Shown: positions 1-8,314 of the stretch, one piece after another
Position numbering within the stretch: the stretch's first letter is position 1
Layout of the letters: each line of letters starts with the position of its first letter
From: Rivularia sp. MS3
GTDB lineage: Bacteria > Cyanobacteriota > Cyanobacteriia > Cyanobacteriales > Nostocaceae
Direction of reading: 5' to 3'
Assembly (NCBI GenBank): GCA_019192545.1
Contig: JAHCMI010000014.1
Coordinates: 62,001-126,000, forward strand
Length of the DNA stretch: 64,000 nucleotides
Made by a program: the position numbers and the translations under genes
Notes under the pieces: generated by a model
Told to the model about the DNA's origin: nothing
The model's database searches: none
The model's input: only the letters and a program-made list of their open reading frames with translations

Positions 1-629
1 GCGACTAAAAGCCCGAAACACACAGCTTTAATCATGGCGCTTAAGATGTCCCAGACTCCTAAAAAATTACGTGCCGAATCTAAAAACTGCACATCTGATA
101 AATTATAAAAATTTGTCGCAATTACCAATCCTCCAGCCATACCCGTAACTAAAGACAATAAAGTCAAAATCGGCAGCATCAAGCAGCAAGCCAGCACCCG
201 AGGAATCACTAAATAATCTATAGGATCTGTTTTTAACATTAATAAAGCATCAATTTGCTCTGTGACTCGCATAGTACCAATCTCAGCGGCAAAAGCCGAA
301 CCAACTCTTCCTGCTAGAACAACTGCCGTAAGTACGGGAGAAAGTTCTCGCGTTAAGGCTACAGCTAATACACCTCCGACAGCGTTTCCCGCACCAAAAT
401 TAATAAACTCTCGTGCAACCTGAATTGTAAATACTGCACCTACGAATACAGCTGTAACTAAGGCAATAAATAGTGAGTCAGGTCCCACAGCAGCCATTTG
501 TTCTAAAGTATTGCGCCGATGAATTTTTACTTGGAATAAATGAATTATTACTTGTCCAATCAAAAACAGCGCAGCCAATAATCGCTGGCTCCATGCTCCC
601 AAACTGGATTTAGATGTTGCTTGACTCAC
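1..629 (-). CDS. MlaE/YrbE-type ABC transporter permease (3' end cut by window)
   Basis: Integral membrane permease of the MlaE family, which with an ATPase and an MCE-domain protein moves phospholipids or related lipids between membranes. The reading frame opens with GTG at 629 and runs off the window, giving about 209 residues of a family that is usually 250-260 long, so only the C-terminus is missing. The N-terminus has an amphipathic stretch, then hydrophobic segments separated by the typical loop with AREFINFGAGNAVGG and the ELSPVLTAVVLAGRVGSAFAA block that marks the family. The product resembles the cyanobacterial slr1045 type of permease. Partner genes are not visible in this window. 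The start is chosen because the family N-terminus fits; no strong ribosome site is seen. Confidence 0.88.
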   Translation of the reverse strand, partial: MSQATSKSSLGAWSQRLLAALFLIGQVIIHLFQVKIHRRNTLEQMAAVGPDSLFIALVTAVFVGAVFTIQVAREFINFGAGNAVGGVLAVALTRELSPVLTAVVLAGRVGSAFAAEIGTMRVTEQIDALLMLKTDPIDYLVIPRVLACCLMLPILTLLSLVTGMAGGLVIATNFYNLSDVQFLDSARNFLGVWDILSAMIKAVCFGLLV

Positions 630-851
630 AATTAACTTTTAATTAACTACCGCAATTGCCGTCATAATAGCGAAAGATATCCCCAAAAGGTAAAAAACCG
701 CGAAGGATTATTACTGTTCCCGTCAGCGAGCATAAATAAACTACCGCTATCTAACAAAGTGTAAATCACCTTTAAATCCTGATTACAACTGGCTACTTTC
801 TTGTCTTAACTACGATTTTCAACGTCAACCTACTTATAGGAAGATCCAAAA

Positions 852-948
852 AATAAATTGTCCCACCGTCGGTGTCGCTCGGTAGAGCGACACCACTACA
901 CGTCTAGGTTTTGCCCGGAAATTTTGTAAAACGGTGGGACAATTTATT
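852..948. repeat. 97-bp nested palindrome, MITE-like
   Basis: Perfect 18-bp outer inverted repeats (852-869 AATAAATTGTCCCACCGT and 931-948) enclose a second perfect 10-bp hairpin (871-880 GGTGTCGCTC with 885-894). No coding potential. The structure looks like a small non-autonomous mobile element or a structured RNA. No clear target-site duplication is seen. Confidence 0.7.
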
Positions 949-1329
949 ACTTGCAAGTCCCATACATTTGCAGTTTGATTAAAAGCCTCAATTATTAAAG
1001 GAGACAAAATATACAATTTGACGAATCGTTAAAGTATCAAAGCGCTTGATATTAACTTACGTAAAAAAATACTCTCATAAATAGAAACAGTTATTAACTG
1101 CACTTGTAAACTGTAACCATAATGTAGTACATATGTAAGTATTGATATATTGTGCTTTTGCAGAAACTAATGCCAAATTCGACTCAAAAATATCGGGCGA
1201 AAATTCTATGAACATATTTTAATTAAAACTTAAGATTCTTTAAATGCGGTCTGCTATAGAGCAATTGCGCTTATTGTAGAAAGTGACGGATACCGACTGT
1301 TGTTAATCATCATCATGGAACTTTTTCCT
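949..1329. other. Intergenic, no recognised feature
   Basis: AT-rich spacer between the palindromic element and the small membrane protein gene. I see no RNA gene, repeat or convincing open frame. It presumably holds the promoter of the downstream plus-strand gene. Confidence 0.5.
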
Positions 1330-1626
1330 ATGACCATGTTTACAAACTTTCTTCGCTCTCTACTTCTGTCGATTATTTTTAGTTTTTTTGCTCCAATATT
1401 ATTTTTTGGCGCTGGATTGCTGATTTTATCTCTTGCGAGCTTGCTTCCAGCCTTAGAAGGTCTGACTAAAATAATCGCGACTCAAATTTCTCACTTTCTA
1501 GCGACTTTTGGCAACGGTATGCCTATGGAAGGGTTATTTGTGATTTGTCTAACTTGTAGCTTCGTAGGAGCGCTTTTTGATACTTATGTGTACTACCGAT
1601 GTCAAATCTTACGGTTAGACTCTTAA
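1330..1626 (+). CDS. Small two-helix membrane protein of unknown function
   Basis: About 98 residues from ATG 1330 (MTMFTNFL); upstream in-frame ATGs at 1315 and 1300 would add five or ten residues. Two strongly hydrophobic stretches are visible, roughly residues 10-40 and 70-88, joined by a short loop (LEGLTKIIATQISHFLATFG), so it is probably a small inner or thylakoid membrane protein. I recognise no family or catalytic motif. It stands alone on the plus strand between a lipid permease on the other strand and sppA. Coding status rests on a continuous hydrophobic frame and plausible residue use. Confidence 0.55.
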   Translation: MTMFTNFLRSLLLSIIFSFFAPILFFGAGLLILSLASLLPALEGLTKIIATQISHFLATFGNGMPMEGLFVICLTCSFVGALFDTYVYYRCQILRLDS

Positions 1627-2002
1627 ATGATGCACCGTATGTTGTGAAAGATGTTATGAAACTTCAAAGGCGCTTATCTCAACTTTGGAATCGTCTAATT
1701 TTTGAGTTTATTAAAAATTGCACTTGCATTAATTACAGTCAAAAACCGAATAACAATCTATTTTCATAACTCAGTTTGACAAAATTATAAGTTTAATAAT
1801 AAAAGTTTCTTTCGTAGCGGAATCTTTTAAAGCAAAAAAACTTTTGAGAAAACTAAAATATATTTATATACATCAAAATTTATTTAGGATAGCTGACTTT
1901 TTTGCATCTGCTTCATTTTTTCACAGCAGATGCTTTACGCATTTGTGAATAAAAGTTAATGTTTAAAATCAATATAAGTAATTTAATGGTTCGATACTGC
2001 TC
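1627..2002. other. Intergenic with a 9-bp hairpin
   Basis: AT-rich spacer. A perfect 9-bp stem (1904-1912 GCATCTGCT with 1925-1933) with a 12-base T-rich loop lies about 70 bases before sppA. It could be a weak terminator or a 5' leader structure. Nothing else was recognised. Confidence 0.45.
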
Positions 2003-2824
2003 ATGGTTTGGCCTTTTAAATCAAAGTTTCGCAAGCAAATTGCCAAAATAGAAGTTAACGGGGCAATAGCAGGTAGTACTCGCAAACGAGTTCTAGAAGC
2101 CCTAAAAACTGTAGAAGAGAAGAAATTTCCGGCTTTACTCTTAAGAATTGACAGCCCTGGCGGTACGGTAGGAGATTCTCAAGAAATTTACAGTGCCCTA
2201 AAGCGTTTGCGCGAGAAAATCAAGATTGTTGCTAGTTTTGGCAATATCTCTGCTTCCGGGGGTGTTTATATCGGCATGGGAGCGGAACACATTATGGCTA
2301 ATCCCGGAACGATTACAGGAAGTATCGGCGTAATTTTGCGCGGCAACAATTTACAACGCTTATTAGATAAGATTGGTGTTTCGTTTAAGGTAATAAAATC
2401 TGGTCCCTATAAAGATATTTTGTCTTTTGATAGAGAACTTACCGAAAGCGAACAAACCATCTTGCAAGAATTAATCGACACCAGCTATCAACAGTTTGTG
2501 CAAACAGTGGCAGAAGGACGTAATTTAACACCGGAAAAAGTTAGAACCTTCGCCGACGGTAGAATTTTTACTGGAGAGCAAGCTTTAGAATTAGGAGTAG
2601 TAGACAAGCTTGGCACAGAAGAAGATGCTCGTCGCTGGGCTGCTGAGTTGGTTAATCTCGATCCAGAAAAAACAGAGGTTTACACTCTCGAAGAACCCAA
2701 ACCTTGGTATAGCAAGATTTTACCTGGTAACCAATTAAAAACTCGCAGTCTTGGATCTAAAATTGATTGGGTAGAATTTGAATTGTCTACCAGTGGTTTA
2801 CCGCTGTGGCTTTATCGTCCTTGA
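2003..2824 (+). CDS. sppA: Short-form signal peptide peptidase SppA (serine protease S49)
   Basis: Membrane-associated serine protease that degrades signal peptides left after secretion. At 273 residues this is the short, single-domain form. The catalytic dyad is visible: the nucleophile Ser85 in NISASGGVYIG and the general base Lys137 in SGPYKDILS. The RIDSPGGTVGDS strand-turn (residues 48-59) and NPGTITGSIGVI block (100-111) are family signatures. The N-terminus has only basic residues (FKSKFRKQ) and no strong transmembrane helix, which is common in cyanobacterial short forms. ATG 2003 is the first start in frame and gives a normal N-terminus. It is followed by aroH after about 130 bases on the same strand. 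Confidence 0.9.
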   Translation: MVWPFKSKFRKQIAKIEVNGAIAGSTRKRVLEALKTVEEKKFPALLLRIDSPGGTVGDSQEIYSALKRLREKIKIVASFGNISASGGVYIGMGAEHIMANPGTITGSIGVILRGNNLQRLLDKIGVSFKVIKSGPYKDILSFDRELTESEQTILQELIDTSYQQFVQTVAEGRNLTPEKVRTFADGRIFTGEQALELGVVDKLGTEEDARRWAAELVNLDPEKTEVYTLEEPKPWYSKILPGNQLKTRSLGSKIDWVEFELSTSGLPLWLYRP

Positions 2825-2957
2825 GAATAATTCTCACAACTGAATGATGAAGTAACGCAAAGGCAAAAAGCAGTAATTTGTATATTGGTCAATTGTCCTT
2901 TGCCCAAAGCTGGTGAATAATGACTAATGACTAATATTAAATTTAGGAGAGTTTTAC

Positions 2958-3374
2958 GTGGAGAAAGGGCGAATGCAGGCAATTCGGGGAGCGACAACTG
3001 TTTGTGAAAATACAGTTGAAGCGATGCAAGAAGCCGTAATGGAAATATTGGATGAGCTTGAACAACGCAATCAACTGCACCCAACAGATATGATTAGCGT
3101 TACCTTTTCAGTCACACCTGATTTAGATGCTATTTTTCCCGCAGCGGTAGCTCGTCATCGTCCCAATTGGAACAATGTGCCGATGATCGACGTACAGCAA
3201 ATGCACGTTCGGGGAAGCCTAGAAAAATGCATCCGGATTTTAGTTCATGCTTATATGAAATCTTCCACCAGCATCAGCCACATTTATTTACGCAATGCGT
3301 CTAAACTTCGTCCTGACTGGAATTCACCCCAGCCGTTACAAGCATCACAGTCAACAATAGAGTCAAAAGTGTAG
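2958..3374 (+). CDS. aroH: Monofunctional chorismate mutase, AroH class
   Basis: Catalyses chorismate to prephenate, the entry to phenylalanine and tyrosine synthesis. It is a 138-residue trimeric AroH-fold enzyme, slightly longer than the 127-residue Bacillus enzyme. Start is GTG at 2958, supported by AGGAGA eight bases upstream and by the conserved AIRGATTV at residues 8-15. By-eye alignment to Bacillus AroH places Arg10 (R7), Arg66 (R63) and Arg93 (R90) where expected. The usual Glu78 position is Gln81 while the Cys75 position is Asp78, so the active-site carboxylate seems moved. The C-terminal HIYLRNASKLRPDW block is typical. Confidence 0.9.
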   Translation: MEKGRMQAIRGATTVCENTVEAMQEAVMEILDELEQRNQLHPTDMISVTFSVTPDLDAIFPAAVARHRPNWNNVPMIDVQQMHVRGSLEKCIRILVHAYMKSSTSISHIYLRNASKLRPDWNSPQPLQASQSTIESKV

Positions 3375-3411
3375 AATAAACGCAACTCTATGTGAAAATA
3401 CTTAAAAAACT

Positions 3412-3696
3412 ATGAAGTTTGACGGTTATGATGCAACTCAATCTACAGCTATTGCTGGAAGAGTTTTCACCGATAAAGGTACAGGAGTTCGGATAAAATC
3501 GGAAGATTTTATGATAATTGTCTCAAAAAGTGAAGAACCGCTCGTGGTTGAAACAGCAGAAGGATTTTTCACTAAAATTTATAAATATGCAACAGCCTAC
3601 AAAGGTTTTGTATTTTTTACCGAATCCCTAAACAGATTGCAATTCACTGCTCATACCGAAATTATACAGGCTTTAAGTATATCTAGCGACATTTAG
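3412..3696 (+). CDS. Small protein of unknown function, 94 aa
   Basis: Starts at ATG 3412, 37 bases after aroH stops, and is probably in the same transcript. The product is soluble with no signal peptide or membrane segment. It is rich in beta-type strands (IIVSKSEEPLVVE, GFVFFTESLNRLQF), and I recognise no motif or family. Its position is the only functional hint and is weak. A heptamer tandem repeat starts directly at its stop codon. Confidence 0.6.
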   Translation: MKFDGYDATQSTAIAGRVFTDKGTGVRIKSEDFMIIVSKSEEPLVVETAEGFFTKIYKYATAYKGFVFFTESLNRLQFTAHTEIIQALSISSDI

Positions 3697-3724
3697 TAAT
3701 TGGTAATTGGTAATTGGTAATTGG
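3697..3724. repeat. Heptamer tandem repeat TAATTGG x4
   Basis: Four perfect copies of a 7-bp unit directly after the preceding gene, followed by a decayed GGGCATA variant. This is the short tandemly repeated repetitive (STRR) type of repeat known from filamentous cyanobacteria. Confidence 0.9.
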
Positions 3725-3841
3725 GCATAAGGCATAGGGAATTGAGAACTACAGAGTTAAAATCTAAAAAATTTTAATTTTTAGCTTTTCTTTTTTCTCT
3801 GGTACCCTATGCCTTTATTTTTAATTACCTATTACCTACAA

Positions 3842-4732
3842 CTATTCTTTTTTGGGGTGAAAACGAATTCCTAAAACTAGGTCATACATGAATTCAAGAA
3901 AATCTTTTTTCTTGAGTAAGCCTAATGATTGGTGACATTCTTTTTCATCTAAAAGAGGCTTCATCAAGCGGTATGTAGGTTGATAGTTATACCAAGCGAT
4001 GGAAGGCCATAAATGATGAATTAGATGATAATTCTGACCCAAAATTAAGATATTCAGAATCGGACTAGCATAGACTCTAGCATTTTTCCAGCGATTGCGT
4101 TCTACAAATGGACGATGGGGCAAATAGTCAAAAAATAAGCCTAATGCCAAACCAACGATACCCGAAGGTACAAACCAAAAATTAAGAATGTAGCTCAGAA
4201 AATTGAATTTGACCGAAACAATAACAATAGCTATGACTATAAGGCGACTTATCAGCCATTCAAAAAGTTCATTGTTGCGCCACAAACGACGTTTAAAGAA
4301 AAATATCTCATGGTAGAAAAAGCGAACCGCAATCAACCATAAAGGACCACCTGTAGAAACGTAATGATCTGGATCGTTTTCTGGATCGTTTACATTTCCA
4401 TGATGTTGTAAATGCACTCGCGTAAATACTGGAAATGCGAAAACAAGCATCAAGGCACTACCATGTCCCATCAGAGCGTTAATTGTCCGATTGCTATGAG
4501 CAGACTGGTGGCAAGCATCGTGGATTACCGTACCAGAGATATGCAAAGCAAGGATGTTCATACAAAAGCATATCCATTGCGGCCATTGCCAAACCCAATA
4601 ACCAAGTACAGATAAAACTACAATTCCAATAGCCGCTAAAAACATTAGCAGAGTCGGATTGAAACCACCGGGGGGGGACAAAAGTTCCTTGGGGGGAAGT
4701 GTCAGTGGCGATTGTGCCTCCGACATCAGCAT
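3842..4732 (-). CDS. crtR: Beta-carotene hydroxylase CrtR (fatty-acid desaturase superfamily)
   Basis: Di-iron membrane enzyme that hydroxylates beta-ionone rings, leading to zeaxanthin and related xanthophylls. Histidine boxes are visible in order: HDACHQSAH, HLQHHGNVNDPEND and NYHLIHHLWPSIAWYNYQPTY; the last, with its aromatic tail, is characteristic of CrtR rather than lipid desaturases. About four membrane segments flank them. I chose ATG 4732 (296 residues, MLMSEAQSPLTLPPKE) because AAGGAG lies just upstream and PPKE...PPG is the family N-terminus; a start 42 bases earlier has no support. It is a single gene, divergent from pyk. Confidence 0.88.
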   Translation of the reverse strand: MLMSEAQSPLTLPPKELLSPPGGFNPTLLMFLAAIGIVVLSVLGYWVWQWPQWICFCMNILALHISGTVIHDACHQSAHSNRTINALMGHGSALMLVFAFPVFTRVHLQHHGNVNDPENDPDHYVSTGGPLWLIAVRFFYHEIFFFKRRLWRNNELFEWLISRLIVIAIVIVSVKFNFLSYILNFWFVPSGIVGLALGLFFDYLPHRPFVERNRWKNARVYASPILNILILGQNYHLIHHLWPSIAWYNYQPTYRLMKPLLDEKECHQSLGLLKKKDFLEFMYDLVLGIRFHPKKE

Positions 4733-4844
4733 TGTCAACTCCTTATTTTCCAAATATTTGCGAGTATACGACACAGACTGGCGAATAATAAAGTTTTGTG
4801 TACCAACATTTATTTACATTTTTACATTTATCGCGTATCAGTCA

Positions 4845-4886
4845 ACAGTTATCAGTTACTAGTTGCCAGTTATCAGTTAGCGGTGA
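4845..4886. repeat. Degenerate heptamer repeat (CAGTTAT/CAGTTAC type)
   Basis: Imperfect tandem copies of a CAGTTATnag-like heptamer in the spacer between crtR and pyk, of the STRR class. It is probably transcribed neither as gene nor as RNA. Confidence 0.7.
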
Positions 4887-5046
4887 AGTTTTATCGGTAA
4901 TAAAAATGTCAAGGTGGGTAAGTATTAATATAAAATCTTTAATGCTCGGGAAATTAATTTATCTGGAATGCGTTTCTAGCCACAGACAAAAGTTCCAGTT
5001 TCATCTACGATTATTCCCTAGCTAGAAGCGCTATACAGCAGCCCCT

Positions 5047-6816
5047 ATGGAACTAAGAGATTCAGTACGCCGGACAAAAATTGTTGCTACGATTGGACCT
5101 GCTACCAGCAGCCCTGAAGTCCTTAAGGCTCTCATTGAAGCAGGTGCAACAACGCTGCGGCTTAATTTCTCTCACGGAACTCATGCCGACCATCAGCGTA
5201 ATATCAGGTCGATTCGGCAGACAGCATTTGAATTAAATAAGCCAGTGGCGATTTTGCAAGATTTGCAGGGTCCGAAAATTCGTCTGGGTAAGTTTGAAAA
5301 CGGCTCGATAGTCGTTGCTAAAGGTGACCGTTTTACCTTGACTAATCGTCCAGTCGTTGGCAATCAGGAAATTAGCTGCATTACCTACGAGCGTTTAGCA
5401 CAAGAGGTACCCGTTGGTGCGAACATTCTTCTTGATGATGGACGAGTCGAAATGCAGGTTGTGGAGGTAAACAAAGAAAAAGGCGATTTGCATTGCATTG
5501 TAACGGTTGAAGGTAAGCTATCTAATAATAAAGGTGTTAATTTTCCTGGCGTTTATTTGTCAATTAAGGCATTAACTGATAAAGACCGCGAGGATTTAGT
5601 ATTTGGTTTAGACCAAGGTGTAGATTGGGTTGCACTTTCTTTTGTTCGCAATCCCCAAGATGTTATGGAAATTAAGGAATTAATTTCTAATGCAGGAAAA
5701 CAAGTACCGGTAATTGCCAAAATAGAAAAGCACGAAGCCATTGAACAAATGGAAGCAGTTCTGGCTTTATGTGATGGTGTGATGGTGGCGAGAGGGGATT
5801 TAGGTGTAGAACTGCCAGCAGAAGATGTACCGGTACTGCAAAAACGTTTGATTGCCACTGCCAACCGCTTGGGTATTCCGATTATTACCGCTACCCAAAT
5901 GTTAGACAGTATGGTTAGCAATCCTCGTCCGACGCGAGCAGAGGTATCGGACGTAGCCAATGCAATATTAGATGGTACGGATGCCGTAATGCTTTCTAAT
6001 GAAACTGCTGTAGGTAAATACCCGGTCGAAGCAGTAGCAACTATGGCTAGGATTGCCGAGCGTATTGAAAAAGAAGATGCTCAAAAGAAAAATACCAATC
6101 AGCTGCCAGATCCAAGACGTTCGATTCCTAATGCTATTTCTCAAGCAGTAGGTCAAATTTCTAAGCAACTAAAAGCTGCTGCAATTATGACACTGACTCA
6201 AAGTGGTGCAACAGCTCGGAATGTTTCTAAATTCCGTCCCAGAACTCCAATTTTGGCCGTTACGCCCCATGTAAACGTAGCCAGACAACTGCAATTAGTT
6301 TGGGGAGTTAAGCCATTATTAGTTTTAGAACTACCTTCTACCGGTCAAACTTTTCAAGCAGCTATTAATGTTGCTCAGGAAAAAAACTTATTAAACGAAG
6401 GTGATTTAGTGGTTATGAGTGCGGGTACTCTGCAAGGAGTTTCTGGTTCTACTGACTTGGTTAAAGTCGAAGTAGTGACTGCCGTACTTGGGCAGGGAAT
6501 AGGATTGGGACAAGGTTCTGTAAGCGGGCGGGCGCGAGTAGCTTCGAGTGGCATGGAATTAAACAATTTTCATCCCGGAGAGATTTTAGTAGCGCCGCGT
6601 ACAAATGCAGATTTTGTGGAAGCGATTCGTAAATCCAGCGGTATTATTACTGAGGAAGAAAGTCTTACTTCTCATGCTGCTGTAATTGGTTTACGTTTAG
6701 GAGTTCCCGTTATTGTTGGTGTTAAAAATGCAACTCAAGTGATTAGAGATGGAGCTATTTTGACTATGGACATACAGCGGGGTGTAGTTTACTCCGGAGC
6801 GGTAGGAACTGCTTAA
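5047..6816 (+). CDS. pyk: Pyruvate kinase with C-terminal PEP-utiliser mobile domain
   Basis: Final glycolytic step: phosphoenolpyruvate plus ADP gives pyruvate plus ATP. The 589 residues comprise the classical barrel, B and C domains (roughly 1-475) plus an extra C-terminal domain (about 490-589) like the phosphohistidine swivel of PEP synthase, with the expected TSHAAV motif and His543. Substrate-binding residues are clear: RLNFSHG (38-44), KIEKHEA and MVARGDLGVELP. The long form is known from cyanobacteria and Firmicutes; whether the extra histidine is phosphorylated is not established here. Start ATG 5047 has no good ribosome site, but KIVATIGPAT (11-20) fixes the N-terminus. Confidence 0.95.
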   Translation: MELRDSVRRTKIVATIGPATSSPEVLKALIEAGATTLRLNFSHGTHADHQRNIRSIRQTAFELNKPVAILQDLQGPKIRLGKFENGSIVVAKGDRFTLTNRPVVGNQEISCITYERLAQEVPVGANILLDDGRVEMQVVEVNKEKGDLHCIVTVEGKLSNNKGVNFPGVYLSIKALTDKDREDLVFGLDQGVDWVALSFVRNPQDVMEIKELISNAGKQVPVIAKIEKHEAIEQMEAVLALCDGVMVARGDLGVELPAEDVPVLQKRLIATANRLGIPIITATQMLDSMVSNPRPTRAEVSDVANAILDGTDAVMLSNETAVGKYPVEAVATMARIAERIEKEDAQKKNTNQLPDPRRSIPNAISQAVGQISKQLKAAAIMTLTQSGATARNVSKFRPRTPILAVTPHVNVARQLQLVWGVKPLLVLELPSTGQTFQAAINVAQEKNLLNEGDLVVMSAGTLQGVSGSTDLVKVEVVTAVLGQGIGLGQGSVSGRARVASSGMELNNFHPGEILVAPRTNADFVEAIRKSSGIITEEESLTSHAAVIGLRLGVPVIVGVKNATQVIRDGAILTMDIQRGVVYSGAVGTA

Positions 6817-6823
6817 ATTTAAA

Positions 6824-6875
6824 GTTAGGAGTTAGGAGTTTTACAGCTAACAACTAACAACTAACTGATTTTTTT
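6824..6875 (+). terminator. Likely pyk terminator built from inverted heptamer repeats
   Basis: The arm at 6824-6840 (GTTAGGA-type heptamers) can pair at 13 of 17 positions with 6849-6865 (heptamers in the opposite sense). A run of seven T residues follows at 6869-6875. It lies 7 bases after the pyk stop. The fold was read by eye, not computed. Confidence 0.6.
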
Positions 6876-6882
6876 ATATTTT

Positions 6883-7025
6883 AGGACTTACGCAAAAGGC
6901 ACAAAATTACGTCATTATTCGCTAGCGCACCCCAAAGGCATAGAAAGATAGTAATCTCCCCAGACGCTGGGATGATCCATACACTGCGTTACGATCGCAA
7001 TGACAATTTCGGCTGCGTAAGTCCT
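6883..7025. mobile_element. 143-bp MITE-like element with AGGACTTACGCA ends
   Basis: Perfect 12-bp terminal inverted repeats (6883-6894 and 7014-7025). ATATTT lies one base outside each end (6876-6881 and 7027-7032), a possible target duplication, though low in complexity. No open frame. It ends within 6 bases of the stop codon of the glycosyltransferase on the minus strand. Confidence 0.75.
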
Positions 7026-7030
7026 GATAT

Positions 7031-7936
7031 TTAAACCGGATTGCGATGTTCATCGGTATGATGAATAGTCTTATTGGTTTTAACAATTTGCCGAGCATAC
7101 ATTAATAGCCCAGCAAATTTTCCATATGCTACTTTAGGTCGAAACAAAGTCAACACTAAAGCATTCATAATAAGTCGAACTAGTCTAATTATTAAAATGA
7201 AGTTATTGCTATATCTTTTGAGAGTTAGTAAATAACTGTAAGTACTATGTTTCGTTTTTTGGAAAATGTATCTGTTTGTGATTGATGAAGGCTGATGAAG
7301 TACGCCAAAATCTTTAGTAACGGCGATTAAATATCCTTGATTGGCGTAGCGTCTACAAAAATCAAAATCTTCATAATATAGAAAATAAGCATCATCAAAT
7401 TGCGGACATTTAGAAAAATTCTTCAAATTAATAATTAAACTACAGCCAGAAACCCAATCGCAAGCAACATAATCTAAATTTGTACCTGTAAGTAAATCTG
7501 GTGTTGAGATTGAGCCGCTTTTAGATAAAAATTTACCGCCTGCGAACCAAATTTTTTCGCAAGGTGTATGAATAATCGTGCCGAGAATAGAAACTTCTGG
7601 ATGTGAATAGAAAAAATATTTTACCTTTTCTAAAGAAATTGTATCGAAATAAGCATCTGGATTAATTATCCAAACGGTAGCATTACTATCTATGTTGTAA
7701 ATCCACTGGAGTCCGAAGTTACAAGCACAACCAAATCCTAAATTATCTTGATTGTTCAAAATATGGACTGATTTGCTGCTAAGTTCTTTAATAGAATAGT
7801 CTTCCACAGAGTTGTTAACTATGACTATTTTATATTTAACATTGATGCTTGCTGGAATAGAACTTATCAGCTTACTAACAAGATTTGTAGAAAAATAATT
7901 AACTATTAAGAAATAAATCACTGAAGAACCAGACAA
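7031..7936 (-). CDS. Glycosyltransferase family 2, rhamnosyltransferase-like
   Basis: Inverting GT-A glycosyltransferase, probably adding a sugar such as rhamnose to a surface glycan. Visible features are a Rossmann-like start (YFLIVNYFST), the nucleotide-binding NLGFGCACNFG, the DXD-type NPDAYFD near residue 110, and a YEDFDFCRR acceptor/base motif (ED) near 190. This is the layout of GT2 rhamnosyltransferases. The longest frame starts with TTG 7936; GTG 7921 would give a more usual N-terminus (IYFLIVNYF) and is a good alternative. It lies downstream of rmlA on the same strand after 378 bases. The C-terminal 60 residues are basic and hydrophobic, possibly membrane-associated. Confidence 0.8.
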   Translation of the reverse strand: MSGSSVIYFLIVNYFSTNLVSKLISSIPASINVKYKIVIVNNSVEDYSIKELSSKSVHILNNQDNLGFGCACNFGLQWIYNIDSNATVWIINPDAYFDTISLEKVKYFFYSHPEVSILGTIIHTPCEKIWFAGGKFLSKSGSISTPDLLTGTNLDYVACDWVSGCSLIINLKNFSKCPQFDDAYFLYYEDFDFCRRYANQGYLIAVTKDFGVLHQPSSITNRYIFQKTKHSTYSYLLTLKRYSNNFILIIRLVRLIMNALVLTLFRPKVAYGKFAGLLMYARQIVKTNKTIHHTDEHRNPV

Positions 7937-8314
7937 ACCTATCTAAAATTGATAGAAAACTTAGAGCATTAAAACCATTTATATGATTCATCTCAAAAAG
8001 TTTTCTGATTGATTAGATTACGACTTCAAGGTTTGACTTTTCTCAGCTATCAATTAACAGGTTAGTACCGCTGTGCGAAAGTAAAAAGCAAGAAGCTATA
8101 TATGATAAAGCTTTCAAACTTTTTAAAGAAGGTGGATTATTTAAGCCGTCCCGTACTAGTTATTACTAACCTATTTATTCAAACATATTTTATTAATGCC
8201 GATTTTTTTTGAATTAGTAAATTTATTAGACGCTATAAAAACTGTCATACAAAAAAATATCACTAAAAATTAATTATTTTAGTTGCAAACAATACAGTTA
8301 TTGAGTACATAAAA
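7937..8314. other. Intergenic, no recognised feature
   Basis: AT-rich spacer between the glycosyltransferase and rmlA, both on the minus strand. No RNA gene, palindrome or open frame of note was seen. It may contain the promoter of the glycosyltransferase gene. Confidence 0.45.

Noticed and set aside
834-1016. Open frame on the minus strand over the nested palindrome
   Set aside because: It is created by the palindromic element, has no start context and no protein likeness.
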